In this document: positions 52,101-60,651 of the stretch, in pieces | How the letters are laid out: each line of letters starts with the position of its first letter | How positions within the stretch are numbered: position 1 is the stretch's first letter | NCBI GenBank assembly: GCA_903905065.1 | Contig: CAIVEW010000004.1 | Coordinates: 34,672-98,671, forward strand | Source: an uncultured Bacteroidota bacterium | GTDB taxonomy: Bacteria > Bacteroidota > Bacteroidia > Chitinophagales > Chitinophagaceae | DNA length: 64,000 nucleotides | Reading direction: 5' to 3' | Made by a program: the position numbers and the translations under genes | Notes under the pieces: generated by a model | Databases searched by the model: none | The model's input: only the letters and a program-made list of their open reading frames with translations | Told to the model about the DNA's origin: nothing

Positions 52101-52380
52101 TTTCCTTATTGGCTTCCAGCAGGTTCTTCCTGGTTAGCTTTATTATGTCATCGTGTATTTCCTCCAACTGGTGGCGGGTAAGCCACTTTTCTCCCGTTTC
52201 GGTGGTATTAATATCCTGAACAGCCTGGATGAATAATTCTCTAAGTGTTACTTCCCTGAAGGTTGTGCGCTTACTCTTGGTAGGGTCTGCTGGTATTCCA
52301 GCACCTTGTTCCAAAGTATTCCAACCCAGGTTATGCAGTTGGGTAAGAAACGGTTTTTCAATATGGCTGTACTCGGACAT
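49117..52380 (-). CDS. hsdR: Type I restriction enzyme, R subunit
   Basis: A 1087-residue HsdR. The N-terminal nuclease domain has the PD-(D/E)xK pattern (IIPDLVLFVNGLPLVVVECKD, near residue 150-170). The SF2 translocase follows: Walker A WHTQGSGKSLTMVM, then VLILIDEAHRTQ (DEAH), IAFTGTPL, LVVCDMLLTGFDAPIEQILY and AIARVNRTRKGKNRGYVVDY. A C-terminal helical region docks on the methylase complex. It drives ATP-dependent DNA translocation and cleavage when the target is unmethylated. It overlaps the DUF45 gene and is 113 bp from the unknown gene upstream. Confidence 0.96.
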   Translation of the reverse strand: MSEYSHIEKPFLTQLHNLGWNTLEQGAGIPADPTKSKRTTFREVTLRELFIQAVQDINTTETGEKWLTRHQLEEIHDDIIKLTRKNLLEANKEILNLLLKNTKADKNELTGEEAPVVKIIDFDHPERNTFTAINQFRIDTPGMGKGFIIPDLVLFVNGLPLVVVECKDQNEFTSNPMHEAITQLLRYSNQREGTKLDGLKEGEEALFCFNQFNIATYGEQARYGTITSTEEYYYEWKDIYPDKYKTFTPPLGKIRSQETLIQGMLPPDTLLDIIRHFVLFMNDGGREIKIVCRYQQFRAVGKIIQRLRTGSTPMERSGVVWHTQGSGKSLTMVMLVRKLRTSDDLKDYKVIMLNDRTDLEVQLGETATLTNEKIDYVHNTRELSEKLATPSSNVVMVMVHKFQERVKTDDTQVGQILAEYLPVYTNIGKINESERVLILIDEAHRTQGSDLGDNVFEAFPNSTKIAFTGTPLITDRHKKKTHERFGAYIDKYKLKDAVDDGATLQILYEGKTSDDAVKDKSKLEDKFEDLVKEHTPEEIAHIRKKYGTYTDILEAENRIKAIADDLVDHFIKHILPNGFKAQVVASTVLAAVRYKKAIAQAINDRIVQESNAPTPDNELISQLKFLKVETVVSSQGTNEEAIITEARKSSMSNKAVEHFKEKFDYTVDGNGNYTKPLSGIGFLVVCDMLLTGFDAPIEQILYLDKKMKEHNLLQAIARVNRTRKGKNRGYVVDYIGNTNNLQDALKIYSEDDIADVLASFKNITTEIPVLDQRYKRLVQLFKEEGVEKIEDYVNQKIKDPKQTYDILERCIEIAADTKFRADFEVYFKNFMESMDIVLPLAAAEPYKIPSKQFAFILFRIKQRYKDSTINIEGIGEKIKRLVNEHLVNLGINPKIPPVELFSDNFEAEVNKNVSKKAIASEMEHAIRKHIKVSFNDDPSLYKKLYEKLEAILKQHKDDWDRLVEGLKGLRDEAGQGRVKTEEGVSEVEAPFFDLMMDIAFGKNEVEKTIRDKCKTVNAEIIEKLESNIGIINFWDKEHEIEKIKGEMSDTILFSGIPELIAASDLICTEIMALAKRRHNQIIGGKHE

Positions 52381-52493
52381 TAGGATAGTAATATTAGGTA
52401 CTGTGGCTTACGCCGGATCTCAAATTAATATTTTTAAGGAACAATTTAATTATGCCTATTTCCAAAATGCCTGTAGCTGTGATCTCTGGTATA

Positions 52494-53177
52494 TCATAAA
52501 GTAGTGACATTTAGTTCCCAAATCAATATCCTCGTTTCCCATGGATTTAATACAGTAGATATTTCCTCATTATACACTAACACTGCATCAATTTCCAAGT
52601 TGAGTTCTCTGAACCTATGAAAGAATCTTTCTTTAATTCCTTTCGTTGCGGAAGCTAAATCGCCCATTATTTCAACCATGCCTTCATAATGAAAATTGTA
52701 ACGTTCTCCAGGAAATGGAGGCAATACTCCCGCTCTCAATTGATGCTCAAGCATAAAACTATCTGCTACACAAACGAAGTAACCTTTGCTTTGGTTTAGC
52801 TGTGCATAAATGCCCAAACGTATGAAATCGTTCAGCATCTTAAACGTAAGGTCAGTTTGATTAATTGATCCTTCGTCATTACTGTTTCTCCTGAAAAAAC
52901 CAAATTCTACACATATTCTTAACTCTGGAGTCTCAACTCTTAAATCCATTATTGGTTTTTCCTTACGAAGTAGACCAGTAGATGGTGCAGGATTGGGGAT
53001 ATAGGTATTAGCTCCCATAGGGAACTCTAACTGTATATCCCAAGGATTCAATTTCATTTCATTTTGCAATGCGAGAAAGAAATCATACCTGATTGAATCT
53101 TCTCCCATATCCAATGAAGAAATCACTTCGTAACGATGATGAAATAACTCTCGGTAACTCTCAAATACTTTTTTCAT
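52494..53177 (-). CDS. Unrecognised protein inside the type I restriction operon
   Basis: A 227-residue soluble protein. The arrangement IQLEFPM ... IMDLRVETPELRICVEFGFFRRN recalls a PD-(D/E)xK core (Glu, then Asp, then Glu), but the position of the catalytic Lys is held by Gly, so nuclease activity is doubtful. GYFVCVADSFMLEHQLRAG and LEIDAVLVYN look like further core strands. It lies 11 bp after hsdS and 113 bp before hsdR on the same strand, clearly co-transcribed. It is more A+T-rich than hsdR and hsdM. It could be an inserted nuclease-like accessory or a regulator. Confidence 0.7.
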   Translation of the reverse strand: MKKVFESYRELFHHRYEVISSLDMGEDSIRYDFFLALQNEMKLNPWDIQLEFPMGANTYIPNPAPSTGLLRKEKPIMDLRVETPELRICVEFGFFRRNSNDEGSINQTDLTFKMLNDFIRLGIYAQLNQSKGYFVCVADSFMLEHQLRAGVLPPFPGERYNFHYEGMVEIMGDLASATKGIKERFFHRFRELNLEIDAVLVYNEEISTVLNPWETRILIWELNVTTL

Positions 53178-53188
53178 GGTTTATTTCT

Positions 53189-54361
53189 TTATGCTGATAC
53201 CTCTACCTTCCCGCTTAATAAATCACTCATTAAGCCTTGTTTTATAAACTTCAATTTACATAGCTGCTTTCCCTCTATGAGTAACTTATTACTCACCTGT
53301 AAAAATTTAGCTGATATGATTTTTTGCTCATCGTATGCTGGCTTAGTTATATTTAGCCTTAATATTTTCGAAACAGATAATCCTGGCTGTGCTGATGCTT
53401 CTGAATACTTGTTGAGTGTCATCATTTCCAATTTTTCGGCTAACCAGTCAGTATCCATTTTTTCAAACAAGGTAACAACTACCGCATGTTCAGAAGCATA
53501 AAATTTATCTCTTGCCTTAGTGATGTTTCCGCATAACGCACCCTGTCTGCCAATTAAAACATAGTATCCTTCATGAGTGTATTTGTTGGTATAACCACGT
53601 AAACCATTACCACCATATACGTGGTATTCACCAACGTCAGTGATACTTTCTGAGGTAATACCATCTCCACTTTTCATTTGGCATATTTGCTCCAACCGCT
53701 TCACTTCCCACTCCTTCGGTATCATCCCAAGCGGTGAATCTTTATAAAGGCCTGGTGCGTCTTCGTATTTGGGTCTTAGCTCACCAGTGGCTACGTCTAT
53801 ACCCCTGGTAAACAAATCCTGTAGCATACCCTGTTTTACAGCCTGGTATTTGGCTATTATCGCTTCTGTCTTTTCTATCTGCCCGTCAATGGTGGATAAT
53901 ATCTTGGCAATCTTTTGTTGAGCTGTTAGTGAAGGAATATAAACTGAAAAATCCCCAACTATTGAAGTGTTAATATTTACCTGCGTACCAGGTTGTCCTT
54001 TGTTTTGAAATCCTTGTTCGTGAAATTGCAATGTATAGTATAGGAACTCCGAATCAACGTTTTTTATATCATAGAAATGAACAAATCCGTCATGAATACA
54101 GGCAGGCATATCAACTATAATAGGTCGCCCTATGGTTCCGCAAATTGACATGATTAAATCACCTCTATCCACCCTGACGCTTAAACTTTCACCAAGTGCC
54201 GATACATATTGCTCAGTTTTTTTAAGAAACTTCGTAGATGCTGTAACATCAACTATTCTTACCCATCCAACACTACCACCGAAATATTTAGGATCTGATA
54301 TTGGTCTGGGTGAAGCACCTCGTCTTACTTTGGCAAACTCCGCTATTTTCATTTCACTCAT
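53189..54361 (-). CDS. hsdS: Type I restriction enzyme, specificity subunit
   Basis: A 390-residue HsdS with the usual two half-subunits. The first target-recognition domain covers residues ~1-155 ([20 protein letters not shown]), then a central conserved coiled coil ([20 protein letters not shown]). The second recognition domain starts at [20 protein letters not shown] and runs to ~365, with a final helix ([20 protein letters not shown]). The two domains read the two halves of a bipartite target sequence. The start overlaps the end of hsdM by eight bases. Confidence 0.95.
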   Translation of the reverse strand: MSEMKIAEFAKVRRGASPRPISDPKYFGGSVGWVRIVDVTASTKFLKKTEQYVSALGESLSVRVDRGDLIMSICGTIGRPIIVDMPACIHDGFVHFYDIKNVDSEFLYYTLQFHEQGFQNKGQPGTQVNINTSIVGDFSVYIPSLTAQQKIAKILSTIDGQIEKTEAIIAKYQAVKQGMLQDLFTRGIDVATGELRPKYEDAPGLYKDSPLGMIPKEWEVKRLEQICQMKSGDGITSESITDVGEYHVYGGNGLRGYTNKYTHEGYYVLIGRQGALCGNITKARDKFYASEHAVVVTLFEKMDTDWLAEKLEMMTLNKYSEASAQPGLSVSKILRLNITKPAYDEQKIISAKFLQVSNKLLIEGKQLCKLKFIKQGLMSDLLSGKVEVSA

Positions 54362-56675
54362 AACCCAATTCGTTTAGATACTGGTTCAACAATAGGGTTT
54401 CTTGTTCACGCATTGTTATCAGGTTCTTTAGAGTAACCGTGTATTTGTTATGCAGGTTTTCTATAGCAGACACAAAACCCTGTAGATATTGTTTCAAGTA
54501 GCCGTCTATGGTGCTATACAGGGTGCGCTCCCATCTGGCAATAATCAGTTGTTCGGCTTCGGCTGGTGTTATCTTCACTCTTGCAGCGGCTACCAATTCA
54601 TCCCTGCGCTTATCCATTGCACTTATCTCAGCTTTTAGTGCCTTTATCTCGTCTTTCACCTTCTTCAGGGTTTTGATGGGCTGGCTTTCGTCTGGTTCAT
54701 AGTCTTCACCTTCCATTTCCACTTTCAGGGCTTCTGCCTCTGCCAGTTGGTTTAGGTTCAGTTCATGCTTATCCAGCAGGTCGGCAAACTGTGATCTCAG
54801 TATTTCTTCATCAGGTATCAGGGTTGCACCCCAGCCACTTGCTGCTACCGATTTAAGGTCGCTTAGTATAGTTTCATCATTCCAGAATGATGCAAATGCA
54901 CCCCTAACCTTAAACTGGTCAAGAATGCCCAATGGCAGCAGTGTGGTGCTTATTTCTGCCAGCAGTTTACGGTACAGGTCAAATACTGCCTTCTGGTTCT
55001 TGATGGCTTTAATGGCTGGCAAATGCTTATTCCACCATTGCTGTAATGTTGTTTGGTAGGTGTGGTGTTTATCTATTACACCCTTGTTGGTTTCTATGCG
55101 TTCCTTTATGGTTTCCTTATCGGTAAAGTCTGGGGTAAATTGTACGTAACCAGATCTTAGTGCAGTAAATAGCATCTCTTTAGTACCTCCATAATTATTG
55201 AAGTAACTATTCAGGGCTTCCACCTCAGCTTCGGGTATGCCACCGTTAAGGTGTGCTTTTACATCATGTGGTTCCGGTGGTGGAGCATTGTCCACATACC
55301 GCCTTATATTCAAGTTGTACTCTTCTGCTTCCAGTTCTTCCAGTTTCACCAATCGGCTGTAGTGGGGTTCTTCGAGCCTGTTACGGTACACGTAGCTTAT
55401 CTTCTCTATGTCCTCTGGCCGTAGCTTATTCTGGTTCTTACCTTCCTTATACTCCCGGTCAGCATTTATAAACAAAACTTCATGCCCGTTACCTTGCCTC
55501 AATTTGTTAATCACTAAAATGCTGGCTGGTATGCCTGTACCATAGAATAAACCACCGGGTAAACCTATCACAGCTTCCAACCAACCCTTTTCCAACATCC
55601 ATTTCCTTGCTGTCTTTTCCTCTCCACCTCTGAACAATACGCCGTGTGGCATAATCACCGCCATTTTACCGTCACTCTTCAGCACACTAATCATGTGCTG
55701 TACAAACATGAGATCACCTTTCTTACCACCTTCAGGCATAAATACCTGGAAGCGGTCTTTATGTTCCATTCCGTTCTTACTGTAGTTCTGTGAAAATGGC
55801 GGATTAGCTATCACACGGTCAAAAGACTGTAACCTGCCATCAGCTTCCAGATGCCTGGGAGTCTTCAGGGTATCATCATTATGTATTTTGGCGGTGTAGA
55901 TACCATGCAGTAACATATTCATTCTACATAAAGACCAGGTAGTGCCATTGCTTTCCTGCCCGAATAAGGAAAGGTTTCTGGTATTACCACCACTTTGTGC
56001 CACATAGTTTTGTGACTGTATCAGCATACCACCAGATCCTACAGTAGGGTCATAGATGCTCATTCCTTCCTTTGGCTCTATAAGGTGTGTTAACAGGCTT
56101 ACCACTTCACTCGGTGTATAGAACTCACCGCCCTTCTTACCTGCACTATCTGCAAAGTATTTTATCAGATACTCATAAGCTGCACCCATCAGGTCGGGGA
56201 ACTCAAAGTCTTCATCCTTCAGCGGTATCTTTTCAAAGTGCTGTATGAAGTCCACCAGGGTACTATCGTCCAGGGTCTTCTGTCCTACCTTTTTATTGTA
56301 GTTGATACTTTTTAGAACGTCCTGAAGTGTGTTGGGGTTACTTTCTTCCAGTGCTTCTAGCGCCTTATTCAGTGATGTACCTACATCTTTTTTCAGGTGG
56401 CGTATGTTAGCCCATCTACTACGCTCTGGTACATAGAAGTCATATTTTGCCGGGTTATCTAACTGTTGGGTTATCAGATTATCAGCAAGGCCTTTTTTAC
56501 GGTATTCCTGTTCCAATTTAGCCCTGTCAGAGTCAAACTTATCACTAAGACGCTTCAGGAATAAAGCCCCGAAAATATGCTCCTTATATTCGGAGGCATC
56601 CATATTGCCCCTGAGTATATCACAGGCTTTGAGTAGTAATTGTTCTAATCGTGAGAGAGAAAGTTTCTGGTCCAT
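54354..56675 (-). CDS. hsdM: Type I restriction enzyme, methyltransferase subunit with a long C-terminal extension
   Basis: A 773-residue HsdM. The N-terminal helical domain ([20 protein letters not shown]) leads to the N6-adenine methylase with the SAM motif [16 protein letters not shown] and the catalytic [15 protein letters not shown]. Usual HsdM proteins have about 500 residues. Here some 250 more follow, largely helical and coiled-coil ([40 protein letters not shown]). With HsdS it methylates adenine in the target and, with HsdR, forms the restriction complex. It is the first gene of the operon. Confidence 0.95.
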   Translation of the reverse strand: MDQKLSLSRLEQLLLKACDILRGNMDASEYKEHIFGALFLKRLSDKFDSDRAKLEQEYRKKGLADNLITQQLDNPAKYDFYVPERSRWANIRHLKKDVGTSLNKALEALEESNPNTLQDVLKSINYNKKVGQKTLDDSTLVDFIQHFEKIPLKDEDFEFPDLMGAAYEYLIKYFADSAGKKGGEFYTPSEVVSLLTHLIEPKEGMSIYDPTVGSGGMLIQSQNYVAQSGGNTRNLSLFGQESNGTTWSLCRMNMLLHGIYTAKIHNDDTLKTPRHLEADGRLQSFDRVIANPPFSQNYSKNGMEHKDRFQVFMPEGGKKGDLMFVQHMISVLKSDGKMAVIMPHGVLFRGGEEKTARKWMLEKGWLEAVIGLPGGLFYGTGIPASILVINKLRQGNGHEVLFINADREYKEGKNQNKLRPEDIEKISYVYRNRLEEPHYSRLVKLEELEAEEYNLNIRRYVDNAPPPEPHDVKAHLNGGIPEAEVEALNSYFNNYGGTKEMLFTALRSGYVQFTPDFTDKETIKERIETNKGVIDKHHTYQTTLQQWWNKHLPAIKAIKNQKAVFDLYRKLLAEISTTLLPLGILDQFKVRGAFASFWNDETILSDLKSVAASGWGATLIPDEEILRSQFADLLDKHELNLNQLAEAEALKVEMEGEDYEPDESQPIKTLKKVKDEIKALKAEISAMDKRRDELVAAARVKITPAEAEQLIIARWERTLYSTIDGYLKQYLQGFVSAIENLHNKYTVTLKNLITMREQETLLLNQYLNELGYE

Positions 56676-56739
56676 AATAATTAGGGGTTAAGGTAGTGAA
56701 TTTGGGGGCTCATGCAACAACATTTTCAATTTGGAGTAA

Positions 56740-56892
56740 CTAAAGCTCATAATATCTGCCATTCACCAAAATCGCTTTCACATTCATTTCTGCGCATATA
56801 GCCCTTACTTCAGTCACAGTCAACTTACTTGGATCTTCAACAGTGAATGTGTGGATGGTTTTTTCTGATTGATGTTGGATTGTAATTTCCAT
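56740..56892 (-). CDS. Small protein of unknown function (50 aa)
   Basis: ATG at 56892 to TAG at 56740. The 50 residues (MEITIQHQSEKTIHTFTVED onwards) show a clear strand-helix-strand pattern (TVTEVRAICAEMNVKAILVN) and end in GRYYEL. It is upstream of hsdM on the same strand with 64 bp between. It looks like a real small gene, perhaps a regulator of the operon, but no motif is recognised. Confidence 0.5.
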   Translation of the reverse strand: MEITIQHQSEKTIHTFTVEDPSKLTVTEVRAICAEMNVKAILVNGRYYEL

Positions 56893-56950
56893 TGTTTACA
56901 GTTTTCGATATTAGAGGTTGGGCGATAGTTCTTTATAGTACCTATAGAAA

Positions 56951-56978
56951 AGCAGACTGCCAAATACGACAGTCTGCT
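56951..56978 (-). terminator. Terminator of the small gene at 56996
   Basis: A 9-bp stem (AGCAGACTG / CAGTCTGCT) with a 10-nt loop; on the minus strand it is followed by TTTTCTAT. It lies 17 bp after the stop codon. Confidence 0.75.
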
Positions 56979-56995
56979 TAATTTGTTGAGGACAG

Positions 56996-57163
56996 TTACC
57001 TTTTGCCTCCCTGCTTACCCCCACTCTTGGAGCCACCCTTTTGACCTTGGTTAGGGTTCATCTGTTTACCCCGGTCCCCTTGGGCTTTGTCATACTGTGG
57101 GTTGGTACCTGATGTGCCTTTATTAGCATTCTGCTGGTCGGCACTGTTTTGATCTGGTGTCAT
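56996..57163 (-). CDS. Small Gly/Gln/Lys-rich disordered protein (55 aa)
   Basis: ATG at 57163 to TAA at 56996. The protein (MTPDQNSADQQNANKGTSGT onwards) is rich in Gly, Gln, Lys, Asn and Ser and ends in a Gly-Gly-Lys run, resembling the disordered 58-residue protein at 36311 in composition. A good terminator follows directly, which supports a real transcript. Function unknown. Confidence 0.6.
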   Translation of the reverse strand: MTPDQNSADQQNANKGTSGTNPQYDKAQGDRGKQMNPNQGQKGGSKSGGKQGGKR

Positions 57164-57190
57164 AAGACATGATTTTGATGAGCGACAAAT

Positions 57191-58051
57191 CTATTTACCC
57201 TCCAAGATTTCTTTTTGGTGTGTGTAAAATGACGACAGTTTTTGTAAAGAGTTTATTTGGTTGCGCTTATTTTCTCTACAAGCAATCAATTCTTGGTGGG
57301 CTTTCTTTTTATCACCAGCGCGTTTATTTAGGATAATTTCTTTGAATTTATCATTGTCAAAACCGTTTATAGTAATTATTAATTTTATTTCAGGATTAAG
57401 TTTCAGGTTATCACCATCAAAATCATAAAAGGCTTCGTTGACTATAGCATTATTAGCTACGACCAAATGTATTTTCAGAGGGTCTAAATAGTCTCTGAGA
57501 TTTTCATAGTTTAGACCCTTGTCGTTAGGAAGATACTGTCTGTCCAGAATGTAAGCATTACACTTAAATTGTCTGTCATTGTATCTTTTTCTCTCGAGAA
57601 TAATCCTACGGTCGTCTTTGGCATAAGACAGCACGCACACTACCTCTGCAGGATTCAACCGAACTTCATCAATAAATTGATCCTCTGTCCCGTAATTATA
57701 CTTCACTTGCAATGGCTTTTGTAAATTATGATGGTTTTCTATCTGACGTGTGATAGCTTCAATATCGGAAAAAAGTCGTACCGGGCAACTAAGCTGATAC
57801 TTCCAGTATTCTATCCATGCCTGTTGCTCGACCAGGGTGTATATGGTGAAAGCGATGGTTAAAGCAGATTCTGGCTGCTGTGGAATAACTTGTTTAGCAA
57901 TCCTTTCGCCGATCCCTGCAATAAAGGCTTCTTTTTGCTCTTCTGTGTGATGCATTTGATTCCCAAAACAAACTACGTTTCTGCTGATCCACTGATCGCA
58001 TTCCACAATCAGCCTTTTGTACAAATAATGATGTTCGTTGGGGTGTTCCAT
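57191..58051 (-). CDS. Protein of unknown function (286 aa)
   Basis: A 286-residue soluble protein. The first ~100 residues are helical (YKRLIVECDQWISRNVVCFG, ALTIAFTIYTLVEQQAWIEY). The second half alternates strands and loops (EVVCVLSYAKDDRRIILERK, IHLVVANNAIVNEAFYDFDG, LKLIITINGFDNDKFKEIIL) and ends in a basic helix (HQELIACRENKRNQINSLQK). No known motif was found. It lies 27 bp upstream of the small Gly/Gln-rich gene on the same strand, so the two may be co-transcribed. Confidence 0.6.
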   Translation of the reverse strand: MEHPNEHHYLYKRLIVECDQWISRNVVCFGNQMHHTEEQKEAFIAGIGERIAKQVIPQQPESALTIAFTIYTLVEQQAWIEYWKYQLSCPVRLFSDIEAITRQIENHHNLQKPLQVKYNYGTEDQFIDEVRLNPAEVVCVLSYAKDDRRIILERKRYNDRQFKCNAYILDRQYLPNDKGLNYENLRDYLDPLKIHLVVANNAIVNEAFYDFDGDNLKLNPEIKLIITINGFDNDKFKEIILNKRAGDKKKAHQELIACRENKRNQINSLQKLSSFYTHQKEILEGK

Positions 58052-58395
58052 AGTAAGCGATTTGAGAAATTAAATATAAATAATTCTTGGATAGTGCTGG
58101 CGCAATACTTGTTTATGACTATTGCGTCTATACTGGTAAAAATGCTGGTCAGGCAATAACAATTGTACTGCCCAACCAACATTAATAATTTACTTACATT
58201 TCTTTTCAAAGGACTTTAAGATTTTAGACAGCGAGACCATCTCAAAAGAAAGCTGTAAAGCCGAGTAGCTTATGTGCACTAAACTACTCGACCTCATTTA
58301 CAGCAAAGAAAATATAACATAACTGTCCTGCCATTTAACCTTGTTGCACCCGATATGCCGAACCATACATGCCTTATAGGTGGATGCTTTTGTGG
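58052..58395. other. Gene-free stretch with a long hairpin
   Basis: No convincing gene is seen here; short frames on both strands lack coding character. 58252-58304 can fold into a two-part hairpin (GCTGTAAA/TTTACAGC outside, CGAGTAG/CTACTCG inside). The stretch is A+T-rich and should contain the promoter of the 286-residue gene and the end of the gene at 58396. Confidence 0.5.
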
Positions 58396-58641
58396 TTAGA
58401 AATTGGCTGTTATTCGAAAATTCTTGTGGAAATAGGCACCTTCACCTATGTGGTATATCAGCTCATCCTTTTCACCGGCGGATACTTCTTCTACATAGAC
58501 AATAGACCCGGTCTTGAACCTGCCAACATTTTCAATGCATTGTACTTTGAATGGAGTGTGCAGGTGCCGGATCACACCCTGGCTATTTATGATGAGTATG
58601 CTGGTAGAATCGCAATACTGTATTTGAAATCCCTTCTTCAT
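58396..58641 (-). CDS. Small beta-rich protein of unknown function (81 aa)
   Basis: An 81-residue frame, MKKGFQIQYCDSTSILIINS onwards. It has successive short strands and a tail GSIVYVEEVSAGEKDELIYH-IGEGAYFHKNFRI whose pattern (G-x-I-V-Y-V, Y-x-I-G-x-x-Y-x-H-x-x-F-x-I) recurs in small Bacteroidota mobile-element proteins known to me only as hypothetical. A longer frame on the opposite strand lacks such character and is a shadow. It could be a small nucleic-acid-binding fold. Confidence 0.55.
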   Translation of the reverse strand: MKKGFQIQYCDSTSILIINSQGVIRHLHTPFKVQCIENVGRFKTGSIVYVEEVSAGEKDELIYHIGEGAYFHKNFRITANF

Positions 58642-58695
58642 AAATGGAAATGCCCTGCATTAGTGCAAGACAGTGTAAAAGGGTGAACAATGGGG

Positions 58696-59697
58696 TTAAT
58701 TCAGATACCAGCAACTCTCCTTCCTGTATAGGGCTTCTTTCAGAACATTTACCAGTTGGAAGGCATTTACGCTCCTGTCCAGGAATGTATCTATGTAGCT
58801 GCTCTTATTTGCCCCGGTAAACAGGTTGAAAAGCTTCCAAAGGTTAATGCTGCCATCATCGTTCCTGCAAAAGGTCTTATCCCGGTAGTAGTCGTTGCAG
58901 ATGCTGTTCAACTGGCTTTCTCCGAACATGAGTTCTGCTATTTCCTTCTGCAGCTGTTCAGGCAGATACTTGTACATCCTGCACCGGCCTATCAATTGGG
59001 CAAACTGCTGCTCTGTAAGGTCGTAGTTGTGCAGATCTCTAAACTGGTCTGATAGTTCCACCGCGTTGAAATCCTGTAGCATGACCCTTATAGAGTTTCT
59101 TAGCATGTCCACGTTCTTTACCTTCAAGTCGCCCATATATCCATCAGTTGCTACACAGAGGTTGGTGCATACGGTATTCTTGAACCCGACAAAGATTTTG
59201 AAATGCTGGTCAGCACCAGACCTGTTGTACAGATTGTCTAGGTTGTATGCTTTTACTCCACCGATAGAAAGATTGAGCCGGTTGCCTCCTACATCTGTGT
59301 ATATGGTTGGTATTTCGATCACAAAAGCCATCCTTTCGTAATACAGGGTCTTTTCGTGCTCCAGGAGGTTTATTGCTGGCTTATTCTTGGCTTCAGGTAT
59401 TCTGCCCTTGATTGGATGGGACAGCCGGATATTGGGCTTTAAAATGCCTTCTCCCCGGAATATGTCCATTGCTACGCCTAAAGTAGTTTCTATAAACTCA
59501 CAATGGGATATTACTGGCTCGTTATCCTTGATGAATACCGGGATAATATGGCCGTGTTTTACCTCTGTAAGGGTGCTGCCAATGGTATTGGCCTCAATGA
59601 AGGATTTGCCCGAGGAAATGATCTCTATTTCCTCTACTACTTCAGGGATGATTTCTCCCGCAGTTTTGATGTCGTCGTTAGCTATGATTGTTTCCAT
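58696..59697 (-). CDS. DUF3871 family protein
   Basis: The start is set at the ATG at 59697 (METIIANDDIKTAGEIIPEV); the frame is open for 42 further codons, but those overlap the end of the ATPase gene and look unlike the family. The 333-residue protein carries the DUF3871 core: GHIIPVFIKDNEPVISHCEF, LRLSHPIKGRIPEAKNKPA-like stretch, YERMAFVIEIPTIYTDVGGN and the INLWKLFNLFTGANKSSYID end. DUF3871 occurs in Bacteroidota mobile elements; it resembles phage DUF932-type proteins in size and setting. It overlaps the ATPase gene by 20 bases. Confidence 0.82.
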   Translation of the reverse strand: METIIANDDIKTAGEIIPEVVEEIEIISSGKSFIEANTIGSTLTEVKHGHIIPVFIKDNEPVISHCEFIETTLGVAMDIFRGEGILKPNIRLSHPIKGRIPEAKNKPAINLLEHEKTLYYERMAFVIEIPTIYTDVGGNRLNLSIGGVKAYNLDNLYNRSGADQHFKIFVGFKNTVCTNLCVATDGYMGDLKVKNVDMLRNSIRVMLQDFNAVELSDQFRDLHNYDLTEQQFAQLIGRCRMYKYLPEQLQKEIAELMFGESQLNSICNDYYRDKTFCRNDDGSINLWKLFNLFTGANKSSYIDTFLDRSVNAFQLVNVLKEALYRKESCWYLN

Positions 59698-60562
59698 TTG
59701 CTGTAAAATTTGGTTGGTTTGCAATGTTGTTTGTGAGTAATTGTTGTTTGCGTTTGCCGAATTCATGTTGAAGGGACTGTTGCAGGATTGGATGGGCATT
59801 GTATAGCGCAAGTAGCTCTTCATTAGTATTACTGGCCTGTATAGCCTGTATGATATCCTCAGCGGTAACTACCGGATAAGTACAAGTACCCTGGTTACAC
59901 CATTTCAGGATTATTGCCCCGGTATCTACAGTGGGTACGAAATCCGGCTTTCCAAAGAATAGCTGTGTACGATCCTTTGACACCCTGGCATGTAGGGTAA
60001 TGTCCAAGTCAAGAACTACGGTAAATTCGTAGTCCATGCCTTCCCGGGTTATTCCCTTCATCCCCAGTTTTTCCGGTATCTGTTTCCCGTTCTTTTCAGA
60101 CAGTACATATTCCTGTTTAGTGCGGATAGTGCCAATGATGTGTACATCGGCTTGTAGTATTGTCTGGACAAAGGCATTGTGACGGGGTGTAAGTTTCGCC
60201 CAATTGGTGAATGAATTACCTAACATACCGGAATGAGTTTCCAGTATGCCACCGATACCTTCCCATTCATGAGATACAGAGTCGACAACAATAACCTGCA
60301 TACCTGCTTTGAGGCATACGTCTATAGCCTCAATATACCTTTCCGGGGTAAATGGTGGTGCTACCGGTAACACATTGTATGGTCCCAGGTCAGCATATAG
60401 ATCAGCTGACCGGTTCTCGGTATCTATGACCCCGATCTTCTCCCATGAGCCACATAGACCATAGGCTATGAGTAGGGCGCTCTTGGTTTTACCTGAGCCT
60501 GATGGACCCTGTAGCGCCATCTTGATCTTGGCTTTCTTTCTTGATGCTGTTTGTAACTGCAT
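59678..60562 (-). CDS. RecA-like P-loop ATPase of mobile-element type
   Basis: A 294-residue AAA/RecA-fold ATPase. The start at 60562 gives MQLQTASRKKAKIKMALQGP directly into Walker A GPSGSGKTKSALLIAYGL. IGVIDTENRSADLYADL follows, then Walker B MQVIVVDSVSHEWEGIGGIL and the strand DVHIIGTIRTKQEYVLSE. This is the layout of phage ATPases related to Sak3/Sak4, which help single-strand annealing or replication, and of NTPases next to DUF3871. The C-terminal ~60 residues are Gln/Asn-rich. The protein probably acts on DNA in the element's replication or recombination. Confidence 0.82.
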   Translation of the reverse strand: MQLQTASRKKAKIKMALQGPSGSGKTKSALLIAYGLCGSWEKIGVIDTENRSADLYADLGPYNVLPVAPPFTPERYIEAIDVCLKAGMQVIVVDSVSHEWEGIGGILETHSGMLGNSFTNWAKLTPRHNAFVQTILQADVHIIGTIRTKQEYVLSEKNGKQIPEKLGMKGITREGMDYEFTVVLDLDITLHARVSKDRTQLFFGKPDFVPTVDTGAIILKWCNQGTCTYPVVTAEDIIQAIQASNTNEELLALYNAHPILQQSLQHEFGKRKQQLLTNNIANQPNFTANGNNHS

Positions 60563-60651
60563 TGTTTTGTTTTTAGAGATTAGAAAATGAGAGTGAAACA
60601 TGAAAAAGGGAAAGCAGAGATATAATCCCCGCTCCCCCTCCCAGATAGAGC

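Noticed and set aside
58369..58686. Plus-strand frame of 105 codons
   Set aside because: The minus-strand 81-residue frame has better protein character and fits the direction of the surrounding genes.
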